Shown here: piece by piece, positions 11,549-23,200 of the stretch
Layout: each line of letters starts with the position of its first letter
How positions within the stretch are numbered: the first letter of the stretch is position 1
Source of the DNA: Thermomucor indicae-seudaticae
Lineage: Eukaryota > Mucoromycota > Mucoromycetes > Mucorales > Lichtheimiaceae
DNA: 40,994 bases
Direction of reading: 5' to 3'
Assembly: GCA_000787465.1 (NCBI GenBank)
Contig: JSYX01000302.1
Location: 1 to 40,994, forward strand
Program-made: the position numbers and the translations under genes
Notes under the pieces: model-generated
Told to the model about the DNA's origin: nothing
What the model saw: only the letters and a program-made list of their open reading frames with translations
Databases searched by the model: none

Positions 11549-12996
11549 ATCGTCCAATGAGTTACAAGAAAGAAAGAACAACGTAGATACAGAGAAAGCA
11601 AAAGAGACGCAGACAGAGAGAAATGTATGATATATATGTAAAATACAAGTGTTCTTTTCTCTTTTCTTTCGCCCTTAGCGATCGCAATAGATGGATATGC
11701 ACACACAAAAATGGGAGTTTCAGATCAAGGCAAAAATGTACAAAAGCAAGAAATAAAAAAAGGTCAAAAGATCAAGGAAGAAAGAAGAGGAAGAAAAAAA
11801 GAAGATAAAAAAAGAAGAGAGACAATAAACTTAACCTTACAATCCTATAGCGGCGACAAAGAAATCCGTGCTTGCTAGAGAAATCAAAGCATTGCCGAAC
11901 ATGTGGCCTCTTCTCCTCTCCCCCCACCACCTTTATTTTAGTGCACACACCTTCCGGGTTCCGTTGCTGGGGTTACTTTTTATGTGTAACCAGAATGGAA
12001 AACACCGACTTTGGGAATTCCGCTTTGCCCAATTTTTTTATGTTGTTGTCCATGTCACGTTATCTCAATTATTTCGTTAAAAGGAATCCTTTCCACCATT
12101 TGTCAACAAATACCAAACATAAATTCGGAGGTTTGAAGGACAATAGGAACGACGAAATGAAAGAACACGCAGTACTTTATTCCCTGTTGATCTCTTTGGA
12201 CGGAGATTTAATCAGCCTTTTCCCAGGAACATGCCATCGAAGAAAAGGAAATTGTACTACAAAATAGCTCTCTCTCTTTCTGAATAGCAAAGACTACAGA
12301 CTATCGTATATATGATTCATTGGTGGCCGTGTTCATTACGTGTGGCCATCTCACAAACGTCCCCATTGTTTTCCAGCAAACCCGTGATTCCATGTCCGGT
12401 CACAGATAACAACTGCCCAAATCCAGAAAAAAACAAGATGTGCGTGCTTACAAGAGAAAGAAAATCACCAAAGATGAATTAAAAAGCCATTTGAGAGGGT
12501 TATCTTTATTAGATCTTGTAGGAAAGTCAAAGCACCGTCTATTTTTTTGATTCTTTGTTCTGGGCTCGGTATCCATAATAATAACCTAATGAAATACAAA
12601 GGATAGTAATCAAGATTGTGCAAGTCTTTGTCAATAAGCTCTAAATGCATGAAAATAGGGTTAAAAGTAAGCGTCGGGCCTTGGAGTCTGCCTTTGTGTC
12701 AAGTCAGCTACTCGACCGTACTCTCGAGAATGATTTGCTCCAAGTAGCGGAACGCAAGAAACATTTGAAGAGCCTATCTATCTTTACAATCGTGCAGAAT
12801 GGCTTAGGAGGGCTAAATGGTATTTCTTTTATAGTGTGCAAAATGAAATACTACGAAAGGACAAAATGCCAGCCTGAGCATAGCCTCAGGGTATTCCTAA
12901 GTCTGCCATCACATTCATAAAATAAGACAATGTTTCCTCTCTCTCTCCGTTGACTTGGATGGATAAACTATCGTTACTATTGTATTCCCAGACGGT

Positions 12997-13260
12997 TTAA
13001 GGTTTGTTGTATTCAGGGAGTGCTATCAAAAAAAAAGAATCCGGATTGATCTGGGCCCAGCATGAACAAGTTTGGGGTTTCTGGTTGACGATAACGGAAC
13101 ATCCTCCGTTGATAGTGATCACTCTCTCCTGGATCGTTCCACCGAGTAACACAGATCCTTTTGCAGTATAGCATACAATGGTCTGCTGAAAACCTTCCTT
13201 GAATGTCCGAATAAACCAAACTTTGCCTACTGCAACTATTGGGACAATGTCTGAGCTCCT
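12997..13260 (-). pseudogene. Possible relic of a secreted-type protein (fragment)
   Basis: A minus-strand frame reads hydrophobic/Gly-rich peptide of beta-strand texture (for example GSVLLGGTIQERVITINGG and CSVIVNQKPQTCSC) and ends at a stop at 12997-12999. Coding-like sequence continues upstream in other frames to about 13560, without a convincing splice path or start. Either a decayed gene or exons I could not join. No family assigned. Confidence 0.25.
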
Positions 13261-14548
13261 GTGATGATGGCGGTTCGAACTTTACGATCATCGTGTCAAG
13301 AAATATCGACGAATCAGAATCTGATACCGTTCATGTGAGTTGAACTATGACAACGTTGCACTGGACACGTTCATTCCCACGGAAACGTTTGGCAACGTTC
13401 TGAAAGGGAATTCTTCACTAAGTGCATACATAGTCCACATGGATCTTGAAATAAAGGTATAGGACCTGTTGCGGAATGTTATATCTTGAAGCGCAACTTG
13501 GCTAATGCAACGGTACCCGAAAGAGCGGCTCAAGCATGTAATGTATGAACCGCGGCGACAAATGACGACAGTGCCTATTGTATTGATGTGATAGGACTTC
13601 TTCTACCTTGCATGCACTGATTATGGCCGTGTTTTAACTGTACGATTTTTGTTATCAATAGCTCCGCCTATTGCCGTTTATACATTGCGTGGTGCTTTTA
13701 GTTTATAAAAGCATAGGTTTCGGCAGAAGAAAAGAGATATGAACTCTGACCAAACCAAACCATCGTATCGGATCTACTGTCCGGGATGTACAACAACCGA
13801 ACTGCTCAGCAAGCAACTCTCGTATCCCAATTCTTACCCAGATAATGTTGGCCTTTTGACCATTGTCATTGCAATGCAACTGCCTTCACCATCAAACACT
13901 ACACGAAACACGCAGTCCTCTTAGGCGACCGCAGCTTTGCGCAAGACTCCATGTCCTCCATATTGACGCGATCGAGGAATATCTGTGGCTTTTTACAACC
14001 GCCATGTACCTAACCTCACCGTAATCCGACTGTACGACGGCCACCCAGACCACAGGCTAATACATTGACCGCCAAAACAACGGTCGCCATCACCCACATT
14101 ATCAGCTCTCAGTATCCAAATGAACGCGAAAGTCACCGATCAGAAAAGCGAGCTTTATCACTCTTCAGCATCTGTTTTGCGGATGATATATGAGATCTTA
14201 CATGGACACGGTGAACCCGATTTGGTCTTCATCGATGGTTCCATTTGAAATTTCATTGTCCTCAGGGCAGCGCTTAGAGATCACAAACTGGTATTGGGCC
14301 AAAGAGCTGGCGCTCGTGAGGGTATCAAACTAGGCCAGGGTGCTAAAACAAACTTCGTTGGACGCAAGATCTAAGCTATAAAACGATCAGGAAGATTATC
14401 CTACGGTGGTTTGAGAACCTTGTTTTTATTTACCAGCTGCCCCATGACCATCTGCTAGAAGGTCCGGTATAGAGGGACCCACGATCGAACAATCGGAATA
14501 ACACAAACAGATTTGTATAACGCACAACAGAAAACAAAGATGGTCCGT

Positions 14549-15100
14549 TCACTCTCGGGTTTCCGGAAACAGCGATTCATCAACGGATCTACAATGCAGC
14601 TCTGGAACTTGCGCAGCAGCTGTTTCACGAAGTCCCCCACCATTGTATGAAGTTGGAGGGTTCAAAACAAACAAGGGAGTGAAACTTTTGCAGGGGATAA
14701 TATATCCCTCTTCCTGTGGTCTATCAATAACAAAGGAGCTTACGTCTCGAACATCTTCTCCCTGAAATCCGTGTCTTGTCGAGGCAGCTAACTGTTTCAA
14801 GATGTCCCGTTCGTCATGGTTTTGGGTTTTGAATCTCGTGCTACCCAAAAGCAGGATGGTGCACGTACATACGATAGTGGCTTCTGAGAGGAAACAATGG
14901 TGACCGCCTGTTGAAACGTTCAATAAGAGACGACCTGGATGCAAATGAGCCACAGTTTCCGTGTAGCAGAAGGTACACTGGCTGATTGAAAAGAGTAGAC
15001 CTTTTATCTGATGAGACCTAAACAAAGTTCCTGTCGCCAATTCCATCGTATAAACACCTGATGCAGCAAATGATCTGATCATATAGCACCCAATTAACAA
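14549..15100 (-). CDS. Uncertain open reading frame, 183 codons
   Basis: The longest uninterrupted frame in the gene-poor island, ATG-like start to stop without an intron. The product has scattered Cys and His residues and no recognisable domain, signal peptide or membrane segment. The opposite strand also reads coding-like pieces (for example ALELAQQLFHEVPHHC), so this frame may be a shadow of a decayed plus-strand gene. Kept only as a candidate. Confidence 0.15.
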   Translation of the reverse strand: MLIGCYMIRSFAASGVYTMELATGTLFRSHQIKGLLFSISQCTFCYTETVAHLHPGRLLLNVSTGGHHCFLSEATIVCTCTILLLGSTRFKTQNHDERDILKQLAASTRHGFQGEDVRDVSSFVIDRPQEEGYIIPCKSFTPLFVLNPPTSYNGGGLRETAAAQVPELHCRSVDESLFPETRE

Positions 15101-15706
15101 CGACTATCAGCCAGCTTTGAACCAAAATTTGCAGGCTCCGGGATTCGATATCACGACCGCAGATCTAATCTTCCGAATGCCGACTCCTGGGGAAGCCCAC
15201 TGTTATCGCCTCTGCATGCCAAGTTACAATTATCCTGCCAACTAAAAGCAAGTCCCGTTATAAGAGCTCTATATTGTTCGCATAAGGAAGAAAGCGCGGC
15301 CATTCGATGACTCTCAAGCCGAGTTCCTTAAACATGCGCTTCCAAGTTATCACACGTCTATGCTGGCGACAATAAGCTTCTCACACCATGACATAGTCCA
15401 ACCGCTCTTCTTTTACGATTGCTGTTCCATTTTACTCGTTGTTTGGTAGACAACCAGCGCCAATTACACCGAGGTTTCTGGCTGCAGTAGTCTTCCCGAT
15501 TCAACATCCGTCGAACATCTTTAGCTTAAAATGGAAATTGCGTACGTTATCATTGAGCCACGGAAGGTAAGAGTTCGTAAGATCCCATGGAGAGCCTGCG
15601 ACATTGCCATTCAGTTAATGGCAAGATTTCGTAAGCTATTAAAGGATATATATAACACTGTTTGCACGAAAGTTAAAAGTGGTTTCGTTACAACTTGGAA
15701 TAGGCC

Positions 15707-16954
15707 ATGGCATTGACTCGACGCGAACTCGGCAAAACAGGCGCCTTTGTAAACCCTCTCGGATTAGGCTGCATGGGGTAACTATGATAATTCTTTTTCA
15801 CTCGTGTTGACGCTTTTATCTTGACGTTGTATAACCTAGGATGAGCGAATTCTACGGAGCCGTAAATGACGATGAAAGTATCAAAATTCTTGAGCGCGCC
15901 GTAGAGCTAGGGTAAGTCGTGATTACATGTACGCGACGATAATAGACTTATTCATATCTCAAACTAGATGCACGTTCTGGGATACGGCTGATGTGTATGG
16001 TTGCGGCCACAACGAGCGTCTTTTGCGTCGTGTGCTGCAAAAGCATCGGGACAAGATCTTTCTGTGCACCAAGTTTGGCTGTATCCGTGACGAAAAGACC
16101 GGTGAGCTTCTTGCTGTTTCCGGGAAGTCTGAATATGTTCGCCAAGCTTGTGAAAAGAGTCTGGAGAGATTGGGTGTTGATGTGATTGATTTGTACTATC
16201 TGCATCGTGTGGACAAAGACACGTAAGTATGGATAAAAGGTCGACCGTTTGTTTCTATTCAACTAATGCTTCTTCTTCTTCAGGCCGATTGAAGAGACAG
16301 TCAAGGCCATGGCCGAACTCGTCAAGGAAGGCAAAGTTCGCTACTTGGGCCTTTCAGAGTGCAGCGCAAGCACTCTGCGACGCGCTCATGCAGTGCATCC
16401 GATTGCAGCTGTTCAAATGGAGTACTCTCCTTGGTCACTGGATATCGAGAAGAATGGACTCTTGGAAGCTGCTCGCGAGTTGGGTGTATCGATCGTTTGC
16501 TAGTAAGTATTTACCCCTCTGTCACCAGCTTTAAGACTGCAGAAATTGATGAAAATTCAAAACACTACGTAGCTCCCCGCTTGGTAGAGGTTTCTTGACA
16601 GGAGCCATAAGGTCGCTAGACGACATTCCTCAAGATGATGTGCGCCGTATACTTCCGCGCTTCCATCCAGAGAACTTTGAGAAGAACCTCGAGCTTGTCA
16701 GACAGGTCGAAGCACTCGCGGCAAGGAAAAGAGTGACTCCAGGCCAATATGCTCTCGCATGGGTCCTGGCGCAGGGCTCGGACTTTATCGTCATCCCAGG
16801 AACCAAAAAGCTGAAGTATCTGGAAGAAAACTGTAGTGCTGCTCAAGTCTTCCTCACGCCTGAAGAAGTTGCGGAAATGAGACAAATGGTGGAAGCAGCT
16901 GCTCCGGCAGGAGAACGTTATCCTGAAACTCTCATGTCGACCGTAGATCTTTGA
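15707..16954 (+). CDS. Aldo-keto reductase (NADP-dependent, YakC/AKR13-like)
   Basis: Five exons, 15707-15777, 15840-15911, 15968-16222, 16284-16502 and 16573-16954, give 332 aa, normal for the family. Starts [12 protein letters not shown] with the usual GLGCMG strand. The catalytic tetrad is visible: D53 (FWDTADVYG), Y58, K83 (LCTKFG) and H127 (YYLHRVD). [10 protein letters not shown] and the cofactor-end motif VIPGTKK complete the TIM barrel. Known chemistry: NADPH-dependent reduction of aldehydes or ketones in the cytosol; the substrate cannot be read from sequence. Four introns of 56-70 nt are all in phase 2. It stands alone between a gene-poor island and a 1.2-kb gap, so context gives no pathway. 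Confidence 0.92.
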
Positions 16955-18127
16955 AAAATGCTATACAGTGGCGTGAAACGATCTTTGTCTAAATTTCTGT
17001 TAACATGTAAACTCATTGCCCGAGCGAATGCCTATTTATTTTATGGAATGGTCCCTGTAAATGTATGCCGCTATTATTCATGAAGATCGTGGATTCCAAT
17101 TACAGGCATAGTATCCGCGCAATATATCTTAGGGTTCATGAGGGGAAAATGCAATTGTTATATCAAGTGTAGATACGCCTGAACAAAGCAAATCCGTGAT
17201 TCAGATGTTGATCTGTATATCGAGAATATTGTTTTATCAAATATCGATATAGAGCGCGGGTATTGTATTTGATGATGACAAAATGAACGACGACCGACAT
17301 TATTGGTTGGAAAGACTTGAGAGCAAATAAAACATAGCTAATATGGGTTGGTGTTTTACACTTATACATAAAGAGCATAATCTGTTTGAGAGCTGCAGGG
17401 ATACTGGTCCATCAGATCAGTTGCAGTTTCAGTAAGCTGATCAGGTCAATGACGTTATTACAAGATTAGAGGGAGACGTTTGTCACGGTACCGTAAATGT
17501 ACTCGCAAAGATAGCAGTTGTTCACTTTCATACGATCTGATGCATACATGGAAGAGAGATAAGAAGCAAATTTAGCAGAATAGAGTTATTCAGTTTGAAA
17601 TGCAGTGCATGCAGACTTGCTTTGTTGCCAGTAATGATCATTTAATCACTTTCTATGGTAGGTTAACAAAGATAACAAAGTGCTTAACCTTAAAAGGCAG
17701 CTATTTTGAACACGATAATTGTACTTTTAAGCCCTGGGTCTCCTCTGTACCCGAATGAGAGGGCAAGTGTCAGCAGGCTTTCTTCTTAGAAAGGGCCTTT
17801 GCCTCAATTCAATAATAAATAATGAAAAAAGAGGTATACAGAAATGAACTCTGCACGCACGAGGTTGTGTGCTGATCCGATTGAACCTCAGTGGCTCGGG
17901 ACAATTTCAGGCCGTAACAAGGTCAAACAGAATTCCTTCCAGGAGCAGGAGTAGAATCGCGCGATTGTGGATTTTTTTGCTTGTCCGCTGCCTCGATTGT
18001 TGTGTAGCACCACCACCTTTCACCAGACCCTTTCTTTTTCCCTTCTCTGTCCACCCCGCCCCCACTTTTCAGCAACCCTGTTTGCCGGTCGGCAAAGACA
18101 TCGTTCAATACGATTCCGCCACACGAC
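16955..18127. other. Intergenic region, 1.17 kb
   Basis: AT-rich sequence between two plus-strand genes. It covers the 3' flank of the aldo-keto reductase and the promoter/leader of the UPF0658 gene; 18000-18080 is pyrimidine-rich just before the start codon. I see no gene or RNA here. Confidence 0.5.
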
Positions 18128-19714
18128 ATGTCGACAGAGAATTTCGTCGGCTCTATATCCGAAACCGAACAATCACGGAAAGTGTTTGAATTACGGCGAG
18201 ACCGTACGGAAGCGAGACTTCAGGTAATACGCCCTTCCGTCTCATCTGCTATCGCAGCTCGACTTAGATCCCGCCCCCCAAAAAACAGATATGGTCCAAT
18301 TCACGCCATTCAGTACTCCTTGTGTTAACGTCCATTTTCGAAGCCGTCGTCGTCATTGCCCTGGAATCCGTCATATTCTCTAGATTCTATAACACAGCGT
18401 ATGTGCAGAAGTAACACAACTCTATAACGGCTCTCATGCACTCAGGTCCCTGAATTATATAGGTTTGTTCAGCAAGAAGGCATGGGTATACCGGTATACC
18501 TCATTATATTTATTGTCTGTCAAATATATCTCATTGGCCTAGCATGGGATGCTGTAAGTCCTTTTGTCTGGTCATGCATTGTAACCGCATCTGGTAACAG
18601 TTTCCTTTTAGGTACGCATGCAAAATACGATTCAAGTGATCGCCTTTATCCTGTTCAACCTTTGTTGCTTTGTCTATGCTGTATTCCAATTCCAGCAGAT
18701 ATCAACTGCACTCGACGCCGTCAAGGGCTCAGATCCAGCCTTGGGTCCAGTCGCTGCCTCTTTACAATGGTTAATTACACGTCTACTCATAGCGAACGCG
18801 GTCATCATTGGCGTCTGTGAATTAATATTCTTTTATCTGGGCGCACGACTATATCAAGAATTCGGGTACGCAAAAATCTTATTTCCATAACTCTCACCTT
18901 GTATGTCTTGGCGCTGTGCGTCACGGTTACTCACGCATTTTGATCTGTTTGCGCGTATAGATGGCGAATTTACAAGAAGATTGGCGCTGATCCCGAGATA
19001 CGAAGTGAGTCGAGTTCTTACGCGATTACTAGATGCAAGAGAAAGTTCTTACCTGCTGCTACGTTAGATATGTATCGCTGGTACCAAATCCTATTAACAA
19101 TCCTCAAAATCGACATGTTCTTCTTCCTTGGCTACTCGATTCAGTATCTGGTGCTTGTGTTACATGCTGGCGATGTCGAGTTTCCCTTGACCATCATTGC
19201 CCTACCTCTGACATTTCTATTCCTTCTCTTGGCGGTTTATGCGGTAAACGCCAATTCCTTTTTATTATCCACAACGTATTCTCACCTGTTGTAATGATAG
19301 GTTCGGCATGAATCAAGGCCATTGGTCATCATCTTCTTCATTGGTCTTGCAGCAGGATGTGCATATTTCATATTTAAAATATACAGAATCTACGACCCGT
19401 CGCAGGCGTTGAAATATACGTACATCAAGTATTTCCTCACCTTTTTCGGTATGTATGGATGAATCTATGTTTTGGATGGGGGCAATTCTAATCGAAGTTC
19501 TAGCGAGTGTCTCGCTTGCTTTACTCGTTCTAACGATCATAAATGCTGCAGTCTGCTGGGCCAATTTTGACAAGGGTCTCAAACCTCATTGTAAGTAAGC
19601 TGCTGGTTTATGAAGAAGGATCGGTTTATGCTGATCATTTCTACAGTGCTACGTGATCGCAGCCAATCAGCTCTCACTCAAAATACCGTTGATCGAACTC
19701 TTTCCTTGGATTGA
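18128..19714 (+). CDS. UPF0658 Golgi apparatus membrane protein
   Basis: Nine exons, 18128-18223, 18289-18398, 18463-18553, 18612-18865, 18961-19004, 19068-19243, 19301-19448, 19498-19590 and 19647-19714, all phase-consistent, give 359 aa. A short soluble N terminus (MSTENFVGS) leads into about seven hydrophobic membrane helices, among them the LLVLTSIFEAVVVIALESV, YLIIFIVCQIYLIGL and FFFLGYSIQYLVLVLHAG stretches. The NTIQ motif, the WRIYKKIGAD and YRWYQILLTILKIDMFFF segments, and the INAAVCWANFDKGLKPHL end match the fungal UPF0658 family. Members have been placed in the Golgi by yeast localisation screens; molecular function is unknown. Exon 3 uses the acceptor after tatatag, because the earlier one breaks frame. 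Confidence 0.9.
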
Positions 19715-20263
19715 AATGATAGTTTTCCTTCCCACCAAGCCGTGCCCCCTTCTCTCTTACATTACTCCCTTAAAATACACTCGCCTTGTACTAATACTGT
19801 TTATTGTTCGAACATTTGCGCTACTAAAAATATACATTTTGCCATTATCTGTAAATCAAAACTTGCTCAAAGGGGAAACGAACTTTGAGGAGAGGATAAA
19901 GGTTGTGCTTGTTATCTCACTCACCTGAAAGTGTGAAACCAAGACCTTGATCCGATATGCCGAGGATTCAGTTCGGAATTCTTGATTGCGTGCCTCTTCC
20001 GAGGCCACATGTATTATATAAATTACGCGTCTATGCGCTACCCTTTTATGATCAACGATAGAAGGCCCTTATATTTGATTACGTGCTCTTGTTTAAGGCC
20101 ACCTCCGAGTGTATGCGTGCTGATATACTGTGCCTGTTGCTTACAAGTTTTACGGCTAAAGCAAAAAAGGCCCGTGCCCGTTTTTTAAAACCTTGTGAAA
20201 CCGAAGTCACCGACGCATTAATCCAATCCATGCTATTGCCCGAGTGGTGTCGTTCTTTCACTC
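19715..20263. other. Intergenic region, 549 bp
   Basis: Between two plus-strand genes. Short open frames on both strands do not resemble proteins and lack good starts. The promoter of the UBA-UBX-LRR gene should be in the last part. No RNA gene seen. Confidence 0.5.
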
Positions 20264-23200
20264 ATGGATGCAGATGACCAGCTTGCGCAATTATTAAGCT
20301 TAGGTTTTGACGACATTGAATTGTGTAGAGCAGCACTGACAATACATCCTACAAATCTTGAAGCTGCCATTGATTGGTGTGTTCTTTTTCTCTGCTAGTG
20401 TACGGAATCATCTTGAAACTAAAGCAGAGGGGCTTAAGGGTACTGTCGCAATCAACGGAGAATCCAGTACTTCGGCTGAATCCAACATCGAGCGACGCGC
20501 CTCCACAGCCAAAGGTATAGTTGCGTCTTTTTATTTTATTTTGTAAGAAGGCAAACTTATTGTTTGCTTGGTCAAGGTCACCATCACCGGGTATGATGAC
20601 GGGGAAGCGGCGCGACTTCGCTCAGAGTCAGTAAAGATGGCATTGGAAGCCAAACGTGCAAAGAAACTAGACAAAGAGGTATATCGAGAACTGTCTTCTT
20701 TTTTCCACACTCTAAAATAACGCCGGGGTTAGGCGCGAGAAAGAGCGCTTGCGAATATCAAAGAGGACCGTGAATACTATAAATTAGTGCACGGAACCCC
20801 TTCGCGAACTAGTCGACGAGAAGATCAGACAATCAAAGCAACTCAGGAAATAAAATTACAAAAGAGGTTGGATCGTGAGGTATCATCGGCCGACGCAAAG
20901 CGTGTCTCTTAGGGGTGGAGTTACTAACGACTTCGCTCAGGCTAGAAGAAAAGCGTTGGAGGGCATACGACAAGACCGAGAGGAAATGAAGCAGAGAAAA
21001 TCACGACCAGTATCATCATCCATACCTGTCCAAGTGCCTGCAACGTCTGCCGAAACGCAAAGAAGTTCGTCCGCACTAGTACAAGTATGAGCTTTTTATC
21101 TAGTTATAACAGTAGCTTTGCCTGATATCAGTCTAGGTCAAATTGAGTGATGGCTCGGTTGTACGTGAAGAATTTGATGCGGACTCGCGCTTGAGGACGC
21201 TATGCGAATTCGTAAGAGATATGGAGATCAGTCACGGACACCCGTTTAGACCGGGCGAAGAACTTCGGCTTATAACGGTAACAAGATGGAAACTTAGTAT
21301 AAATGGAGATAGTGGATGCTAAAGCGAGGCTGTGGAAGGCATTTCCTCGACGCGAGTTTGGAGAGGGCGAAAAGGAAATGACACTCCGTGATGCGGGTAT
21401 GTACAATAGCGAAAAGTGGAGATCTGATACTCATGCTGATACCATGACCAGGTTTCTTACCCAATGTGTCACTAAACCTCCTACGCGTGCCTGCGACGGT
21501 ATGTACTTCTGCAGAACTCTTGGACAGTTAAAGATGCTGATGGTTCCATTAGGCGGAGCAAACCGTGCCCGGCTCCTTGAGTCAGGCGATGGATAGAGAT
21601 GTATGTGATTTCCCAGTGATCGGGTAAGGAAGCCATCTTACATTATATCATCGAACAGCAATCGATGGAAAATGGCGACGACACTGAGGATCACTCTATG
21701 TCTGAAGCGAGCTCTGATGAGGACGAAGATGAATCCATGGACGAGATGCCCGATTTCTTTAACAACCTTCCAGCTATTAATCCGCACCGTCCAGCTGCCA
21801 GAGCTGGACGCTTACCGTTCGCACGTCGCGGACGAGTAACGAATCCGAACTGGAACTGGGGCTCCGGAGGCCATAGACTTGGAGATGACATTCCTAGTGC
21901 AGCCCCTGCAACAAGTGACCAGACAGACCAAGTGCAAGGTGCGTGTACTTAAAAGGTATCAGATACCTGGAATAGTTCTAAAACAAAGAGCTCTTAAAGA
22001 CGAGAGAGAACGCCGTGAAAACTTGCTTTCCGCTGTCGAGCGTCGAGGAGTGGCAGCATCGCAAACACACTCCCACACGGAGCATGCACGCGGCAAACCC
22101 CGCCCGGTCCGCTCCCTCAGGGACACATGCGCTGAAACAGTTGCAGGCAAGTCTATAGCAAACGGATACTATCATGCAATGGCTGAATCCGCCTTTTGTT
22201 TTGTAGGCTACTTGTGTCAACCTACATTGGAAGCCCGGAGTCATTTGAAGCATTTGGTGTACACTTCCACAGAGGTGGCCGAACTGTTGCTAGCTCAGCT
22301 AATAGCAACGCGAAAGCTAGAACGGTCATCCATGAGAAGATTGGCTGACAGTTGGTAAACTGCCATGTAGTGACCCGAGGTTGATGGAAATTAAATCGAC
22401 TGAAATTTGTAGTTACCTGCAGAGCGTGACCCTTGATTCGTACGTCTATGCAACGGATTCGTTACTGGAGGAGCTGAGCATATCGAATTCTTCGTCCACC
22501 ATTGTAAAGTTGAGCTTGAAAGGATGCGATGTGATAACGGATGGTGGGATCCGATATTTAGAAGGTATATACAGTGTGGAAAACGCGCATGGTTTGGCAC
22601 GTATCGTACTAAATCGCTATGCAGGATTGAAGAACTTGGAATATGTGGATACAAGCAACTGCAAAGTCACAGATAAGGGATTGCGGCATTTGACGAGTAA
22701 ATAATGCAGGATGCTTTTGCACTGGTGACTTTCTTACATGCTAACAAAGGGGGGAAATCTATTAGAACTGTCACAATTAAAGTATCTCAATCTGTCGCGA
22801 ACGAAGATCACCGACGCGGGGTTGCGTTTTCTCACGACCAACGCGCAATTTAAAGATTCTTTGGAATATCTATTATTGGACGGATGCTTAGGGATCAGTT
22901 CAAGCGAGACACTGGCTACGGTGAGCGACGGTAGGACAAAATCATCAATTTATGGTGGGGTTGGATCAGAGGTTCTGACCTGATTCGGATAATACAGCAT
23001 TTCCTCGTCTAGTACAACTATCACTAGCGTCTACAGGGCTTGGACCGCAGACAGCTGTGCTACGGCCAAAAATTGCATCGCTCGAGTCACTCGACGTCAG
23101 TCGAACTGGTCTCAATGATGATGACGCGATTCGGATTATCAGTGCTTGTAAAAACTTGAAAGAGCTCAAGCTCACCGGGTGTGAGGCGATTTCTCCACGT

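Larger units (their letters stand above)
11549..15706. other. 4.2-kb gene-poor island with broken reading frames
   Basis: No intact gene is supported. 11600-11830 is purine-rich on the plus strand (pyrimidine-rich leader or promoter of the MYPT-like gene). Beyond 12.3 kb there are coding-like but interrupted stretches: a Cys-rich plus-strand frame at 12342-12482, minus-strand frames at about 12997-13560, and the longest open frame, minus 14549-15100 (183 codons), none matching a family I know. No terminal inverted repeat, LTR or transposase motif was seen by eye. It may hold a decayed mobile element, a pseudogene, or a gene in pieces. The last few hundred bases should be the aldo-keto reductase promoter. 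Confidence 0.5.

Noticed and set aside
15531..15716. Plus-strand 61-codon open frame before the aldo-keto reductase
   Set aside because: It overlaps the reductase start in another frame and has no domain; probably promoter/leader sequence.
17869..18227. Plus-strand open frames over the UPF0658 start
   Set aside because: They run through the C/T-rich leader in other frames; the UPF0658 frame is supported by nine joined exons.
20377..20398. A 22-nt intron in the UBA-UBX-LRR gene
   Set aside because: Far below the size of the other introns and without a branch site. Using acceptors at 20429 and 20576 gives 53- and 62-nt introns and keeps the UBXN1-like reading.
21278..21297. A 20-nt intron inside the UBX domain
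   Set aside because: The acceptor at 21338 gives a 61-nt intron and joins directly to AFPRREF, as the UBX family requires.
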